DNA of 64,000 nt from Maribacter spongiicola (GCF_004364165.1 NZ_SOAY01000010.1:1763098-1827097); one strand, 5' to 3'. Counted from the first letter of the stretch, positions 1-10,400 are shown. Numbers and translations: made by a program. The notes: generated by a model not told the origin, from the sequence alone.

Positions 1-1309
1 CTCTGAGTTTGCTAAAAAGATAAAATCTGGTCAGTGGATTGTTGAAGGAAATTGGGATCACACCCTTTGGGGAGGAGAGTTACCTAATAAAGACTGGATA
101 GATGAATTTACAGGTGATAACCCTGTTGCGATTTATAGAATGGACGGTCATATGATTTTAGCCAATTCAGCAGCACTCAAAATTGCGGGTATAGATGAGA
201 ATAGTCCTGATGTAGAAAATGGAGAAATTGTCAAAAATCCTGATGGTACTCCAAGCGGTATTCTTAAAAGTGAAGCAATGTATTTAGTTTTAAATAAAAT
301 ACCTAAACTTACCGATTCGGAAAAAGAAGAAGCCCTAAGTGCAGCCCAAGATTATTTAGTTTCTCAGGGCGTAACCACCGTACATGATGTAGATAGTTTA
401 GGTGGTTACGAGATTTTAGATAAGATGAATTCTAATAAACAACTGAAGGTGAGAGTGTATGCTGCCGATCCGTTGAAGTATTGGAAAACTGTTGCTAAGG
501 ATACAAAAGATTCAAAATGGTTGAAAAATGGTCTCATGAAGGGTTTTGTAGACGGGTCTTTAGGCTCGCACACGGCAGCTTTTGATGAACCCTATTCAGA
601 TAAGCAAGATGATAAGGGTCTGTTTATTGTCGATGTAGATAGTTTAGGTAGCTGGATTTCTAATGCCGATAAAAAGCAATTGCAAATTACCGTTCATGCT
701 ATTGGTGATCGAGCAAACAGTACTATTCTAAACTTATATGATGGTGTAGTTCAAAATAATGGTAAAAATGACCGACGATTAAGAATAGAACATGCGCAAC
801 ATTTGAATGTAGAAGATATCAATAGATTTTTTAAACTAGATGTTATTACCAGCATGCAGCCATATCATGCTATTGATGATGGTAGATGGGCAGAAGAGCT
901 TATCGGACATCAGCGAATTAAAACTACCTATGCTTTTAAGTCTCTATTAGATGCAAATACGACTTTAGTGTTTAGTAGTGATTGGCCCGTGGCACCTGCT
1001 TCTCCATTATATGGTATATACGCAGCGGTTACTAGAAGAACCTTAGATGATAACAATCCTGATGGTTGGGTTCCTGAGCAGAAAATTAATGTGGAACAAG
1101 CATTAGCTGCATATACAAAAGATGCTGCTTACAGCTCTTTTGATGAAGACATAAAAGGAACATTAGAACCAGGCAAGTTGGCTGATTTTGTTATTCTTAA
1201 TGAAAATATTTTTCAAATTGATGCTACAACTATTAAAGATGTAAAAGTTTTGGAGACTTATGTTGGTGGTAAAAAGATGTACAATAATGATTTAGATACT
1301 AATAGGTGA
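1..1309 (+). CDS. YtcJ-like amidohydrolase, 3' part (5' end outside window)
   Basis: The open frame runs into the window from its left edge (first complete codon at base 2), so the N-terminus and the first metal-binding motif lie outside. The visible part matches metal-dependent hydrolases of the Amidohydro_3/YtcJ family: a GNWDHTLWGG block, MDGHM, DGSLGSHTA, the metal/active-site segment HAIGDRAN, the RIEHAQH segment and FSSDWPV near the end, followed by the usual LEPGKLADFVIL closing strand. The substrate cannot be read from the sequence; family members hydrolyse amide or imide bonds. No gene follows closely on the same strand; the next gene faces it. Confidence 0.85.
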   Translation, partial: SEFAKKIKSGQWIVEGNWDHTLWGGELPNKDWIDEFTGDNPVAIYRMDGHMILANSAALKIAGIDENSPDVENGEIVKNPDGTPSGILKSEAMYLVLNKIPKLTDSEKEEALSAAQDYLVSQGVTTVHDVDSLGGYEILDKMNSNKQLKVRVYAADPLKYWKTVAKDTKDSKWLKNGLMKGFVDGSLGSHTAAFDEPYSDKQDDKGLFIVDVDSLGSWISNADKKQLQITVHAIGDRANSTILNLYDGVVQNNGKNDRRLRIEHAQHLNVEDINRFFKLDVITSMQPYHAIDDGRWAEELIGHQRIKTTYAFKSLLDANTTLVFSSDWPVAPASPLYGIYAAVTRRTLDDNNPDGWVPEQKINVEQALAAYTKDAAYSSFDEDIKGTLEPGKLADFVILNENIFQIDATTIKDVKVLETYVGGKKMYNNDLDTNR

Positions 1310-1366
1310 TATATAAAATGTACTGATAAGAAAAGAACAAAAGCTGATTGATTTAACACCTAATGT

Positions 1367-1954
1367 CTATTCGCTTTGAGTAGGTTTACCCATATAAATA
1401 TAGAGTCTGTCATTTGTATTCGGGTCAAGAAATCGAAACAATTTTGTTCGTATTGTTGGAAGTTGAAAGTCTTCTTCATTATATACTTCTAATAAAAGTG
1501 ATGCATAATTTGAACGAGAAAAACCTCCGTTTTTTGTAGTAATTTCAGATACCCGTTGATTAAATAGCATGCTTTTTGATTGCGCTATATTTCTATAGTG
1601 TATTAATGGCATCGTTTTCATAGTTTTTGCCAGTTCGTAATTATAGTGCTGAGAATTTAGTGTTAGCGAATCTCCCAAAGCAAAATCACTCACTATTTCA
1701 TAAGCACTATCCTTGCTTATTTCTTTTAAAAGGTTGACGTAGTTTTTATAGCTGCCATCTGAAACTACTTTTTTAATAATAAGTTCTTGCTCAAAATCAT
1801 CTAATACTTTTAGTAGTGCTGTGTGGTATTCTGGGTATTGTTTGGCAATGGCATCATTAAAAGCTTCATCATATGTCTTATTAATCATTTGGGCAGAAAT
1901 TTCATTTACAAATAAAAGGAATATCGATACGAATAGGATTGTATTTGATTTCAT
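1367..1954 (-). CDS. Secreted protein of unknown function
   Basis: I do not recognise the family. The frame is open upstream to 2020, but the Met at 1954 is the better start because it directly begins a signal peptide (basic MKSN, hydrophobic TILFVSIFLLFV, cleavage after ISAQ). The mature part, about 175 residues, is mostly helical in character with many Asp/Glu/Lys and Tyr; it contains no cysteine motif or membrane segment. It stands alone: the amidohydrolase converges on its 3' end and the helicase diverges from its 5' side. A periplasmic or surface location is inferred from the signal peptide only. Confidence 0.6.
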   Translation of the reverse strand: MKSNTILFVSIFLLFVNEISAQMINKTYDEAFNDAIAKQYPEYHTALLKVLDDFEQELIIKKVVSDGSYKNYVNLLKEISKDSAYEIVSDFALGDSLTLNSQHYNYELAKTMKTMPLIHYRNIAQSKSMLFNQRVSEITTKNGGFSRSNYASLLLEVYNEEDFQLPTIRTKLFRFLDPNTNDRLYIYMGKPTQSE

Positions 1955-2143
1955 TAGATAAGAGTAATATGTTCTATTTGAAATATAATAATTTATGTTG
2001 TATTCAATTAATAATTTCAAAGTAAACTATTTCAATATGTCTACTTAAATGAAAATGCGCTTTATCCTTTTATAATTAAAAGCCATTTTAGACTTAATTA
2101 TCGATAAATCTCTCACTTTATGTGATTTGTCAACTAATCGACA

Positions 2144-2151
2144 TAGCTTTG
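2144..2151 (+). promoter_or_regulatory. -7 box of the DEAD-box helicase gene
   Basis: TAGCTTTG matches the Bacteroidota -7 consensus TAnnTTTG and lies 25 nt before the ATG at 2177. A TTTG at 2126-2129 is only 14 nt upstream, shorter than the usual 17-23, so the -33 element is unclear. Confidence 0.4.
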
Positions 2152-2176
2152 CGCTTTAATTACAAAAGTGATTGTT

Positions 2177-3532
2177 ATGGCGTTGTTTACCGATTTAAAG
2201 ATTTCTAGAAATTTAGAGAAAGCTCTGGCTGATTTAGGTTTCGAAAATACAACCCCAATTCAAGAGAAAGCTTTCCCTATTGTAATGAGTGGTAGTGATG
2301 TTGTTGGTATTGCTCAAACAGGTACCGGTAAAACATTTGCTTACCTGCTTCCTATTTTAAATACCCTTAAGTTTTCTAAAGAAATTCATCCGAAGGTAAT
2401 TATTCTTGTGCCTACTCGTGAGTTGGTGGTACAAGTTGTAGAAGAGGCTGAGAAACTGGCTAAATATTCCGGAATTCGTGTGCTGGGTGTATTTGGTGGT
2501 AAAAGTATGTTGCGCCAAAAAGAAGCTTTGTCATTGGGTACAGATGTTCTAGTAGCAACACCGGCAAGATTGTATGATTTAATTCTTACTAAAGCGGTTC
2601 AATTAAAACAAGTGAAGAAGCTTGTTATCGATGAGGTCGATGTTATGTTAGATCTAGGTTTTAGATTTCAGCTGGTAAATATTTTTGAACTTTTACCACA
2701 GAAGAGACAGAATATTATGTTTTCGGCCACGATGACCGATGATATTGAATTGTTTATAACCGATTTCTTTACGGGCGTTCAGAAAATTGCGATTGCCGTT
2801 AGCGGAACTCCACTAGAAAATATTACCCAATACGGGTATGCTACACCTAACTTTTATACGAAAGTAAATCTGTTGGTCAATTTATTGCAAAATGAAGAGA
2901 CGTACCACAAGGTGTTAGTATTTGTTTCAAGTAAGCGAAGTGCCGATTTACTGTTTAAAGAATTGGCAGAGTTCTTTAGTGAAGAAATATGTATTATTCA
3001 CTCGAACAAAACGCAAAATTATAGACTACGATCTATTAATCAGTTTGACGAGGGTAAGAACCGTATTTTGGTAACTACCGATGTTATGGCTCGTGGATTG
3101 GATTTACAAGAGATATCTCACGTTATAAACTTTGACACGCCTAAATTTCCTGAAAACTATATGCACCGAATCGGTAGAACGGGTAGGGCTGAGAAAGAAG
3201 GGACTTCTATTCTTTTATTTACAGAGAAAGAAGAAGAGGCTAAAGATGCTATTGAAGATTTGATGTCGCATAAAGTCAATTTATTGCCATTGCCTAATGA
3301 TGTTCAAATTGCAACGCAACTTACTTTCGACGAGCAACCTAAACACAAAGAGCATGAGAATCCTTTAAATATTAATGAAGATGAACGTGGAGCTAGTTTT
3401 CACGAAAAGTCTGACAAGAATAAAAAGGAAAATCAAGGAGGTTCGTATAAGCGTATCATTAAAAAGAAATACACAAAATCGAAAACTCGTGGCGATAAGA
3501 ATTTCGGTAAACGCGGAAGACACAAAAAGTAA
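2177..3532 (+). CDS. DEAD/DEAH-box RNA helicase
   Basis: ATP-dependent RNA helicase of about 451 residues acting in RNA remodelling. All core motifs are present: AQTGTGKT (residues 46-53), PTREL (79-83), TPAR (128-131), DEVD in place of DEAD (152-155), SAT, and HRIGRTGRA in the second RecA domain. After about residue 385 the sequence becomes a charged tail rich in Lys/Arg (ending KRGRHKK), typical of an RNA-binding extension. The GTG at 2168 is in frame, but the ATG at 2177 gives the normal N-terminus (ALFTDLKIS). It appears monocistronic, with a -7 box upstream and a hairpin downstream. Homologs are named RhlE or CsdA; I cannot choose between them. Confidence 0.93.
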   Translation: MALFTDLKISRNLEKALADLGFENTTPIQEKAFPIVMSGSDVVGIAQTGTGKTFAYLLPILNTLKFSKEIHPKVIILVPTRELVVQVVEEAEKLAKYSGIRVLGVFGGKSMLRQKEALSLGTDVLVATPARLYDLILTKAVQLKQVKKLVIDEVDVMLDLGFRFQLVNIFELLPQKRQNIMFSATMTDDIELFITDFFTGVQKIAIAVSGTPLENITQYGYATPNFYTKVNLLVNLLQNEETYHKVLVFVSSKRSADLLFKELAEFFSEEICIIHSNKTQNYRLRSINQFDEGKNRILVTTDVMARGLDLQEISHVINFDTPKFPENYMHRIGRTGRAEKEGTSILLFTEKEEEAKDAIEDLMSHKVNLLPLPNDVQIATQLTFDEQPKHKEHENPLNINEDERGASFHEKSDKNKKENQGGSYKRIIKKKYTKSKTRGDKNFGKRGRHKK

Positions 3533-3642
3533 GCTTCATTTACTTCATTTTAATTCATTCTATTTCCTATATATAGTTAGTCTTTTGGACCCCAATTTCA
3601 GAGGTATTGTACATTTCACATATTTAAAATTTCGATGAAATA

Positions 3643-3668
3643 CACACCAAGTCGGTGTGGTGTTTTTT
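3643..3668 (+). terminator. Probable terminator after the helicase
   Basis: CACACC and GGTGTG form a 6-bp stem around the loop AAGTC, followed after GTGT by a run of T. It lies 110 bases after the helicase stop and directly before the operator-like repeats of the next gene. Confidence 0.5.
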
Positions 3669-3677
3669 GGTCAAAAA

Positions 3678-3707
3678 CCGTTCGTCGACACTTTTTGTCG
3701 ATTCGTC
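3678..3707 (+). promoter_or_regulatory. Direct repeat, 21-bp period (LytTR-like operator candidate)
   Basis: CCGTTCGTC (3678-3686) and CGATTCGTC (3699-3707) are direct repeats exactly 21 bp apart. Two nine-base half-sites with a 12-bp spacer is the geometry of LytTR response-regulator sites. A -7-like TACTTTTA follows at 3779-3786, with no -33 box, which fits an activated promoter. Similar elements occur before the paralogous genes near 13 kb and before the response regulator at 62.98 kb. Binding by a LytTR protein is inference. Confidence 0.4.
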
Positions 3708-3805
3708 TCAGATTTTTACCCTAGCCGAAAATTATAGCAGTTTAGCGAGGTCAAGATGCTTAATCGTAGACCTCAAAGTACTTTTACATTGTTCAACATT
3801 ACGAT

Positions 3806-4063
3806 ATGAAAGCACTTGTAACCTTACTAATAATAATTTTCGCTGGCGCATTAGCAATAGCACAAACTCCCCAAACAGATGATAAAATTAACACTACTGA
3901 AGTGGGTGTTGTTTTGGTTGATAGCTCTGACAATACTGGCGACGAAAAAAAGATTCAAATTATTGATGAAACGTCAGTAGCACGTCTGTACAGATACGCT
4001 AATGCTAGAGTTAACAAAGAATTAGCATTCGCTACCCAAAAGTCATATGGTAAGTTGGCATAA
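3806..4063 (+). CDS. Small secreted protein, family member 1 (85 aa)
   Basis: A signal peptide (MKALVTLLIIIFAGALAIAQ) is followed by about 65 mature residues, acidic at first and basic at the end. The C-terminal segment VARLYRYANARVNKELAF aligns with the two duplicated proteins encoded at 12.9 and 13.5 kb (VARLYKNKNNRVIKALEF), with shared VARLY, N-RV, K, L-F and a final KL. The mature N-terminal halves differ. There are no cysteines and no known domain. All three copies have a signal peptide of about 20 residues, the same length (85-86 aa), and CCATTCGTC-type elements upstream. The function is unknown; an exported peptide or cell-surface role is speculation. Confidence 0.7.
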   Translation: MKALVTLLIIIFAGALAIAQTPQTDDKINTTEVGVVLVDSSDNTGDEKKIQIIDETSVARLYRYANARVNKELAFATQKSYGKLA

Positions 4064-4077
4064 TCTTTGCCCTATAA

Positions 4078-4097
4078 AAAAGGTGTAATGAAGCACC
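4078..4097 (+). terminator. Short hairpin between two small genes
   Basis: AAGGTG and CACCTT form a 6-bp stem with an 8-base loop, followed by an A/T-rich stretch that contains TTTTT. It may end or attenuate transcription of the mini-protein gene before the 40-aa ORF. Confidence 0.35.
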
Positions 4098-4113
4098 TTA
4101 TAAATTTTTAATT

Positions 4114-4236
4114 ATGATGTTACTTTCAATTATAATACCAGCACTTATTGTTATTGCAACTATTGCATTCACTTCAGCTAAGAACGAGAAAAAAGTACGT
4201 CCAATTAAAGTGCCGGTAAATAAACGTAAGTTTTAA
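4114..4236 (+). CDS. Small membrane protein, 40 aa
   Basis: A short frame starts with two consecutive ATG codons (MMLLSIIIP). The first about 20 residues form one hydrophobic segment (LLSIIIPALIVIATIAF), followed by a strongly basic tail (KNEKKVRPIKVPVNKRKF). This is the layout of a single-pass membrane micro-protein with a cytoplasmic basic tail. It follows the 85-aa secreted gene by 50 bases and its stop overlaps the convergent amidohydrolase stop by 4 bases. No family is recognised. It is supported by composition and context only. Confidence 0.45.
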   Translation: MMLLSIIIPALIVIATIAFTSAKNEKKVRPIKVPVNKRKF

Positions 4237-5822
4237 TTCTTTATACCAGGCTGCTTAATGGTGTAGTTATTTTTAGCTTTAGCCTCATCTACTTGTCTTT
4301 TGACATCTGCCAATAATGCTTTAGAGTCATAAACGATTCCATCTTTAACGGTAAATTTTACGCCACCAACACGAACCACCTCATTATCATCGGTCAGTTT
4401 TATAGCTCCTGTGCCATACAGTACTTTGAAGTTTTGAAGCGGATTTTCCTCAACAATGACAAAGTCTGCCAATTTGCCTATGGTTACAGAACCTAGTTTG
4501 TCATCCATGCCTAATGCTTCAGCTCCGTTTAAGGTTGCCGATTGTATAATTTCTAACGGATGAAATCCTGCTTCTCGCATTAATTCCAATTCTCGTATAT
4601 AAGCAAAGCCGTATAGTTGGAATATGAATCCGGAATCTGATCCCGTTGTTACTCTTCCACCTCTATTTTTATATTCATTGATAAAGGTCATCCACAGTTT
4701 ATAATTCTTTCTCCAGGCAACTTCTTGCTCTGTACCCCAGTCATGCCAGTAAGAACCGTGAGAAACTTTACTAGGCTGATAAAACTCCCATAAAGAAGGT
4801 AATGTATAATCTTCATGCCATTCAGCCCTTCTAGCACGCTGTAAATCTCTACTAGCTTCATAAATATTGAAAGTAGGATCTAAGGTGAAATCCAGCGCTA
4901 ATAATTCATTCATAACATTATTCCAATGCTCAGAATATGGTTCTGCAGCTTGTTCCCATAATTTTCCTGCATTTTCAAAGCGATCTTGCTCGTTTTGGTA
5001 GTTATAGTCCAACGGAAAATCTTGTACCGTTCTATCATCGAATAATGCTTCAGGTAAACCATACCAATGCTCCATAGAGGTCAATCCCGCTCTAGCGGAA
5101 TGTAATACATTCCAACGGGCAACACTCATTTGTGCATGGTGGCATGCAGATCCTAATCCTAACTTTTTGTTTTCATCTAATGCTGCCGCCATAATCGCCG
5201 GTTCGGCACCAAAGAATTTAATTCCATCAGCTCCTTTTTTGGCATTGGCGCGTACCCATTCCCTCGCTTGCTCGGGTGTAGAAATCGGAATATCGTTCAA
5301 CGGATTAAAAGATTTACTCGTTTGCCCGAAAGCAGTATATGAAATAATTCGCGGGGCGATGATTTCGTTTTTCTCGCTTTTATGTTTTAGATCCATCGCA
5401 ATGTCAATACCTCTTCCTGCAACTTCACGTACGGTTGTAACTCCGTGAGCCATCCATAGTTTAAAAACATAATCTGGATCAGCGCCTTGGGCTTCACCCC
5501 CAATATGGGTATGCATATCTATAAAGCCTGGCATTAAGTACATACCGGTACAGTCTAATTCTTTTCCGCCTGCTTTTAATTGCGGTCTTTTAGTGTCATC
5601 GATAGCGACACCTGGGTAACCAACAACTTTTACTTCTTTTATAATGTTATTTTCAACTACTATATCTATTGGTCCTTGTGGTGGAGCTCCATTACCGTTA
5701 ATGAGCATAACGCCCCTAATTATTAATTGTGAATGTGGACCATCGCCTTGTAGTGATTGGGCGTTGACGGAAAGCAAGACAGCGAAAGTCATTGCTGTGG
5801 CGAGCAGTAATTTGCGGAACAT
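4233..5822 (-). CDS. Secreted imidazolonepropionase-like amidohydrolase
   Basis: Metal-dependent hydrolase of the amidohydrolase superfamily, 529 residues. The frame is open up to 5861, but the Met at 5822 starts a clear signal peptide (MFRKLLLATAMTFAVLLSVNAQ), so export to the periplasm is likely. After a short beta-sandwich start the HxH metal motif appears in FIDMHTHIGG; later there are CHHAQMS, a TSMEHW segment and GSDSGF with the conserved Asp, then LGSVTIGKLADFVIVEENP. Family members include prolidase-like peptidases and imidazolonepropionases; the substrate here is unknown. It is transcribed alone, converging on the 40-aa ORF. Confidence 0.85.
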   Translation of the reverse strand: MFRKLLLATAMTFAVLLSVNAQSLQGDGPHSQLIIRGVMLINGNGAPPQGPIDIVVENNIIKEVKVVGYPGVAIDDTKRPQLKAGGKELDCTGMYLMPGFIDMHTHIGGEAQGADPDYVFKLWMAHGVTTVREVAGRGIDIAMDLKHKSEKNEIIAPRIISYTAFGQTSKSFNPLNDIPISTPEQAREWVRANAKKGADGIKFFGAEPAIMAAALDENKKLGLGSACHHAQMSVARWNVLHSARAGLTSMEHWYGLPEALFDDRTVQDFPLDYNYQNEQDRFENAGKLWEQAAEPYSEHWNNVMNELLALDFTLDPTFNIYEASRDLQRARRAEWHEDYTLPSLWEFYQPSKVSHGSYWHDWGTEQEVAWRKNYKLWMTFINEYKNRGGRVTTGSDSGFIFQLYGFAYIRELELMREAGFHPLEIIQSATLNGAEALGMDDKLGSVTIGKLADFVIVEENPLQNFKVLYGTGAIKLTDDNEVVRVGGVKFTVKDGIVYDSKALLADVKRQVDEAKAKNNYTIKQPGIKN

Positions 5823-5936
5823 AAAGCGGTTGTTTGAGTTAGTTACTTTAAATATAGACAAAGCAACAGAAATAATAGTAACAGTTAACCAACTTTAAAT
5901 TGGAATAATGATTTTAGTATTTAAGAGAGGTATTCT

Positions 5937-7157
5937 TTAAGCTACAGGAGATAATTGCTGCTTAATTTCTTGAAATTTTATAATGTAATTAGTTCCTTTT
6001 TTAGAATTATCGCGTTCTATAGTACCACGTAATTGACGTGTAAGATTGTGAATCAGTTTTAAACCTAAAGACTTAGTGGTTTTATGATTGATAGTTTCAG
6101 GGAAACCTATACCATTATCACCAATTTCTAAAATATAACAGTTTTCTTTTTCGGTATCTTGTCTAAGCTTAATACTGATTTCTCCTTCATTATCACCTTT
6201 GATGCCATACTTTAAGGCATTGGTCAATGTTTCATTAATTAAAAGTCCTAATGGAATGGCGGTATCTATACCTAATTTTATGTTGGGAATATCAATTTTC
6301 AAATCAACATTATTAACATTTCCTTTTATGGAACGAATTAAATATTCACCTAATTCTAGCACGTAAGATTTGTACTCAATATGGCTAATATCGTTGCGCA
6401 TGTAAAGCATTTCGTGAACCATGGCCATCGCAATAACTCTATTTTGAGTACCTTTCAGAAGCCCTCTCATTGGTCCTGTTTCAATATTTCTAGATTGTAG
6501 GCTTAGCAAGCTAGAGACTGTTTGAAGGTTGTTTTTTACTCTGTGATGTACTTCTTTTAAAAGATTTTGTTTTTCGCTAACCTGTATCGCTAAATCTTTC
6601 TTGGATCTGTACATGTCGTTATATGTCTTCAACAGTGTTTTTACTAAAGTGTTACCTAAAATAAAGACTGAAAATAAAACGGAAACTAGACTAAATATCG
6701 CACTGGAGCTTTCTGGAACTACATTTTTTGTAAAACTAAACTCAGGAATTGATTGTGTAAAAACTAATAGTATGAGTACTACAATAATATTTAGATAGAC
6801 TCTACCATATCTCGTACTTGTAATAAAACCACCAACGGCAATAAGAGGTATCATAAATATGAAAGGACTATGAATGCCGCCACTATACAAGGTTACGATT
6901 ACTGCACATATTAACCCGAAGATCGATGAAATATTAAATGTCGGTAAAATATTCTTATGAACTTTGAAATATAGTAGATTGATAATATTCAATAAGGCAA
7001 AGCCAAATAGTAGAAATGGAATAACTTGAGTAATATTCAGAACAAAATAACACAATGCTCCAAATAGGATGGAGATAATGCTAGTGGTATAATTTACCCT
7101 TAAGAAAAGTTTGGTTTTATCCTGAAGACGTTCTTTGTCAATGGTAAATCCGGGCAT
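5937..7157 (-). CDS. Membrane sensor histidine kinase (HisKA_2 type)
   Basis: Sensor kinase of 406 residues. The first about 175 residues contain six hydrophobic segments with very short connecting loops, so the sensor is the membrane itself or a small ligand. A short coiled linker leads to the HisKA_2 dimerisation motif LLKEVHHRVKNNLQ, with the phosphorylated His near residue 204. The HATPase domain follows, with INETLTNALKYG (N box), EIGDNGIGFPE (G1) and SLGLKLI (G2). No response regulator lies next to it, so the partner is encoded elsewhere. It ends close to the start of the amidohydrolase gene (115 bp) but is likely a separate unit. Confidence 0.88.
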   Translation of the reverse strand: MPGFTIDKERLQDKTKLFLRVNYTTSIISILFGALCYFVLNITQVIPFLLFGFALLNIINLLYFKVHKNILPTFNISSIFGLICAVIVTLYSGGIHSPFIFMIPLIAVGGFITSTRYGRVYLNIIVVLILLVFTQSIPEFSFTKNVVPESSSAIFSLVSVLFSVFILGNTLVKTLLKTYNDMYRSKKDLAIQVSEKQNLLKEVHHRVKNNLQTVSSLLSLQSRNIETGPMRGLLKGTQNRVIAMAMVHEMLYMRNDISHIEYKSYVLELGEYLIRSIKGNVNNVDLKIDIPNIKLGIDTAIPLGLLINETLTNALKYGIKGDNEGEISIKLRQDTEKENCYILEIGDNGIGFPETINHKTTKSLGLKLIHNLTRQLRGTIERDNSKKGTNYIIKFQEIKQQLSPVA

Positions 7158-7418
7158 AGATATTATTTAGGTACTATAAAATATACGAATTACGTAATGT
7201 AAATCTAATTATGTTTTTATCATTATACTAGTATTTTTTGCTTTAGTATGATAAAAGCCATTATTATTTTTCTGAATTACATATTTTTTTTACCTAAATA
7301 TTGGTTAAAAATATTAAATCAATTGTTAATTAAGCAATTCAGTAAATAATCTTGAAAAAAGGATTCAATTAGTAATAGTTTCTATAAGGTTTATTTATAG
7401 CTGGTTAGCATCAGAAAA
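7158..7418. other. Gene-free AT-rich region upstream of the histidine kinase
   Basis: About 260 bases between the secA terminator and the kinase start. It should hold the kinase promoter, but I see no good TAnnTTTG box on the minus strand, no RNA fold and no coding frame. Confidence 0.5.
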
Positions 7419-7448
7419 CAAAAAAGGCACCCGATAGGGTGCCTTTTT
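7419..7448 (-). terminator. secA terminator
   Basis: A perfect 12-bp stem (AAAAAGGCACCC paired with GGGTGCCTTTTT, loop GATA) sits 23 bases after the secA stop. The T-run on the minus strand makes it a strong intrinsic terminator; by symmetry it can also work on the plus strand. Confidence 0.9.
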
Positions 7449-7471
7449 AAAACTTATAATTTCTATATAAT

Positions 7472-10400
7472 TTAATCTTGAGTCAACACCCACGAACCAT
7501 TTTGTAAAAGTGGCTCGGCTTGTTTGAACTTTACCGTTTTACTCTCTCCGCTCATTACATTTTTAATGGTAACACGTTCGTTACGACCAATTTTTGGCTG
7601 TTCTCTAGTAATGGTTTCTGTCACTGCAGGACGTTCAGCTTGATTTTGACTAACCGCTCTACTACGTGCCGCTAATTCATCGCTATTAGGAATTTCTTCT
7701 TTCGTCGTTTGTAAATTCTCTTTACGTTGAACTTTTCTTTCTTCTTGAATAGCATTTGGGTTCTCTGAAGGTAATTCTCCTTTGAACAAGAAAGAGACAA
7801 CATCTTTATTTACTTTCTCGATCATTGATTTAAATAGTTCAAATGCTTCGAACTTGTAAATTAATAAAGGGTCTTTTTGTTCGTGAACCGCTAATTGTAC
7901 AGATTGCTTCAACTCATCCATCTTACGTAAATGCGTTTTCCAAGAATCATCTATTATAGCCAATGAGATGTTCTTCTCAAAATCTGTAATCAGTTGCTTA
8001 CCGTTACTATCATATGCTTCTTGAAGGTTGGTGACAACATTCAAGCTTTTTATTCCGTCAGTAAAAGGCACTACAATACGCTCAAAGTTATTGGCATTAT
8101 CTTCATGTACCTTTTTAATTACAGGGAAAGCTGCTGCAGCATTACGCTCCATCTTGTCATTATAATATTCGTAAGCTGCCTTATAAATTTTACCGGTAAT
8201 TTCTTGAGCGGTCATTTTACCAAATTCAGCCTCATCTACAGGTGATGTAATAGAGAAGTATTTGATCAATTCAAATTCTAGATTCTTAAAATCACTTGCA
8301 GCTTTATTGCTTTCTACGATTACCTCACAGGTGTCATAAACCATATTGGCAATATCTAGCTTTAAACGCTCACCTTGTAATGCATGACGTCTTCTTTTGT
8401 ACACAACTTCACGTTGCGCGTTCATTACATCATCATACTCTAAAAGACGCTTACGTACACCGAAGTTGTTTTCTTCAACTTTCTTTTGGGCACGTTCAAT
8501 TGATTTAGTCATCATGCTATGCTGAATAACTTCACCATCTTCCAAGCCCATTTTATCCATCATCTTAGCAACTCTGTCAGAACCGAATAAACGCATTAGG
8601 TTATCTTCTAAAGAAACATAAAATTGAGAGCTACCTGGATCTCCTTGACGTCCAGAACGACCTCTTAACTGTCTATCTACACGACGAGAATCATGTCTTT
8701 CCGTACCTATAATTGCTAATCCGCCTGCTTTCTTAACCGCATCAGATAACTTAATATCTGTACCACGACCAGCCATGTTGGTTGCAATAGTTACAATACC
8801 TGCATTACCAGCTTCAGCAACTACATCTGCTTCTTTCTTGTGAAGTTTCGCGTTCAGTACATTATGTGGCACTTTACGAACACTCAATAATTTAGATAAC
8901 AATTCTGATATTTCTACAGAGGTAGTACCGATCAATACAGGTCTGCCTGATTGACTAATTTTGGTTACCTCTTCAATAATTGCATTGTATTTTTCTCTTT
9001 TTGTTTTGTAGATAAGATCATTTTTATCTTCTCTGGCGATAGGTCTGTTGGTAGGAATTTCCATTACATCTAACTTGTAGATTTCCCAGAATTCACCAGC
9101 TTCTGTAACAGCAGTACCTGTCATACCAGCAAGTTTGCTGTACATTCTAAAGTAGTTCTGTAAAGTAACCGTTGCAAAAGTTTGAGTTAATGCTTCGATC
9201 TTTACATTCTCTTTTGCTTCAATTGCTTGGTGTAAACCGTCAGAGTATCTACGACCGTCCATAATACGACCGGTCTGTTCATCTACGATCATCACCTTAT
9301 TATCCATTACCACATACTCCGTATCCTTTTCGAATAGGGTATAAGCCTTTAATAATTGGCTCATGGTATGTATACGTTCACTTTTAATAGTGAAATCTTT
9401 AAAAAGCTCTTCCTTAAGTTCAGCTTCTTTTTCAATTTCAAGATTTTGATTTTCAATCTTGGCAATTTCTCCACCAATATCTGGCATCACGAAGAAATCT
9501 TTATCCTGCTCACCCGAAATATAATTAACTCCTTTATCGGTCAATTCTATTTGGTTATTTTTTTCATCGATTACAAACAATAAATCTTCATCAACAACTG
9601 GCATTTCCCTGTTGTTGTCTTGCATGTAATAATTCTCTGTTTTTTGAAGTAATTGTTTTACTCCCTCTTCACTTAAGAATTTGATTAATGCTTTGTTTTT
9701 AGGTAGACCACGGTAGACTCTTAACAATAAGAATCCGCCTTCTTTAGTATCACCCTCTGCAATCAATTTTTTAGCTTCTGCTAATACACCCGTTAAATGC
9801 TGACGTTGCTTTCTAACAATCTCGTCAACCTTTGGTTTTAGTTCATTGAATTCATGACGATCACCCTCTGGTACCGGACCAGATATAATCAATGGAGTAC
9901 GGGCATCATCTACCAAAACTGAATCGACTTCATCGACCATGGCGTAATTATGCGGGCGTTGTACCAAATCTTTTGGCGTATGCGCCATATTATCCCTTAG
10001 GTAATCAAAACCGAATTCATTATTGGTGCCGTAAGTAATATCAGCATTGTAGGCTGCTCGTCTACCATCAGAATTTGGTCTGTGGTAATCGATACAATCT
10101 ACAGAAAGTCCGTGAAATTGAAATATAGGTGCCATCCAAGCACTATCCCTTTTTGCTAAGTAATCATTAACGGTTACTAAATGCGCACCGTTACCACTTA
10201 AGGCATTTAAATATAAGGGTAGGGTAGCAACAAGTGTTTTACCTTCACCAGTTTGCATCTCTGCAATTTTACCTTGGTGCATGGCTATACCACCAATAAG
10301 TTGTACATCATAATGTACCATGTCCCAAGTAACTTCTTTACCTGCGGCGTCCCAAGAGTTTTTCCAAATTGCTTTGGCGCCTTCAAGAGTGACATAATCT

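Noticed and set aside
3375-3638. 87-codon frame overlapping the helicase end
   Set aside because: It is a different frame inside the Lys-rich helicase tail, with no start context or homology of its own.
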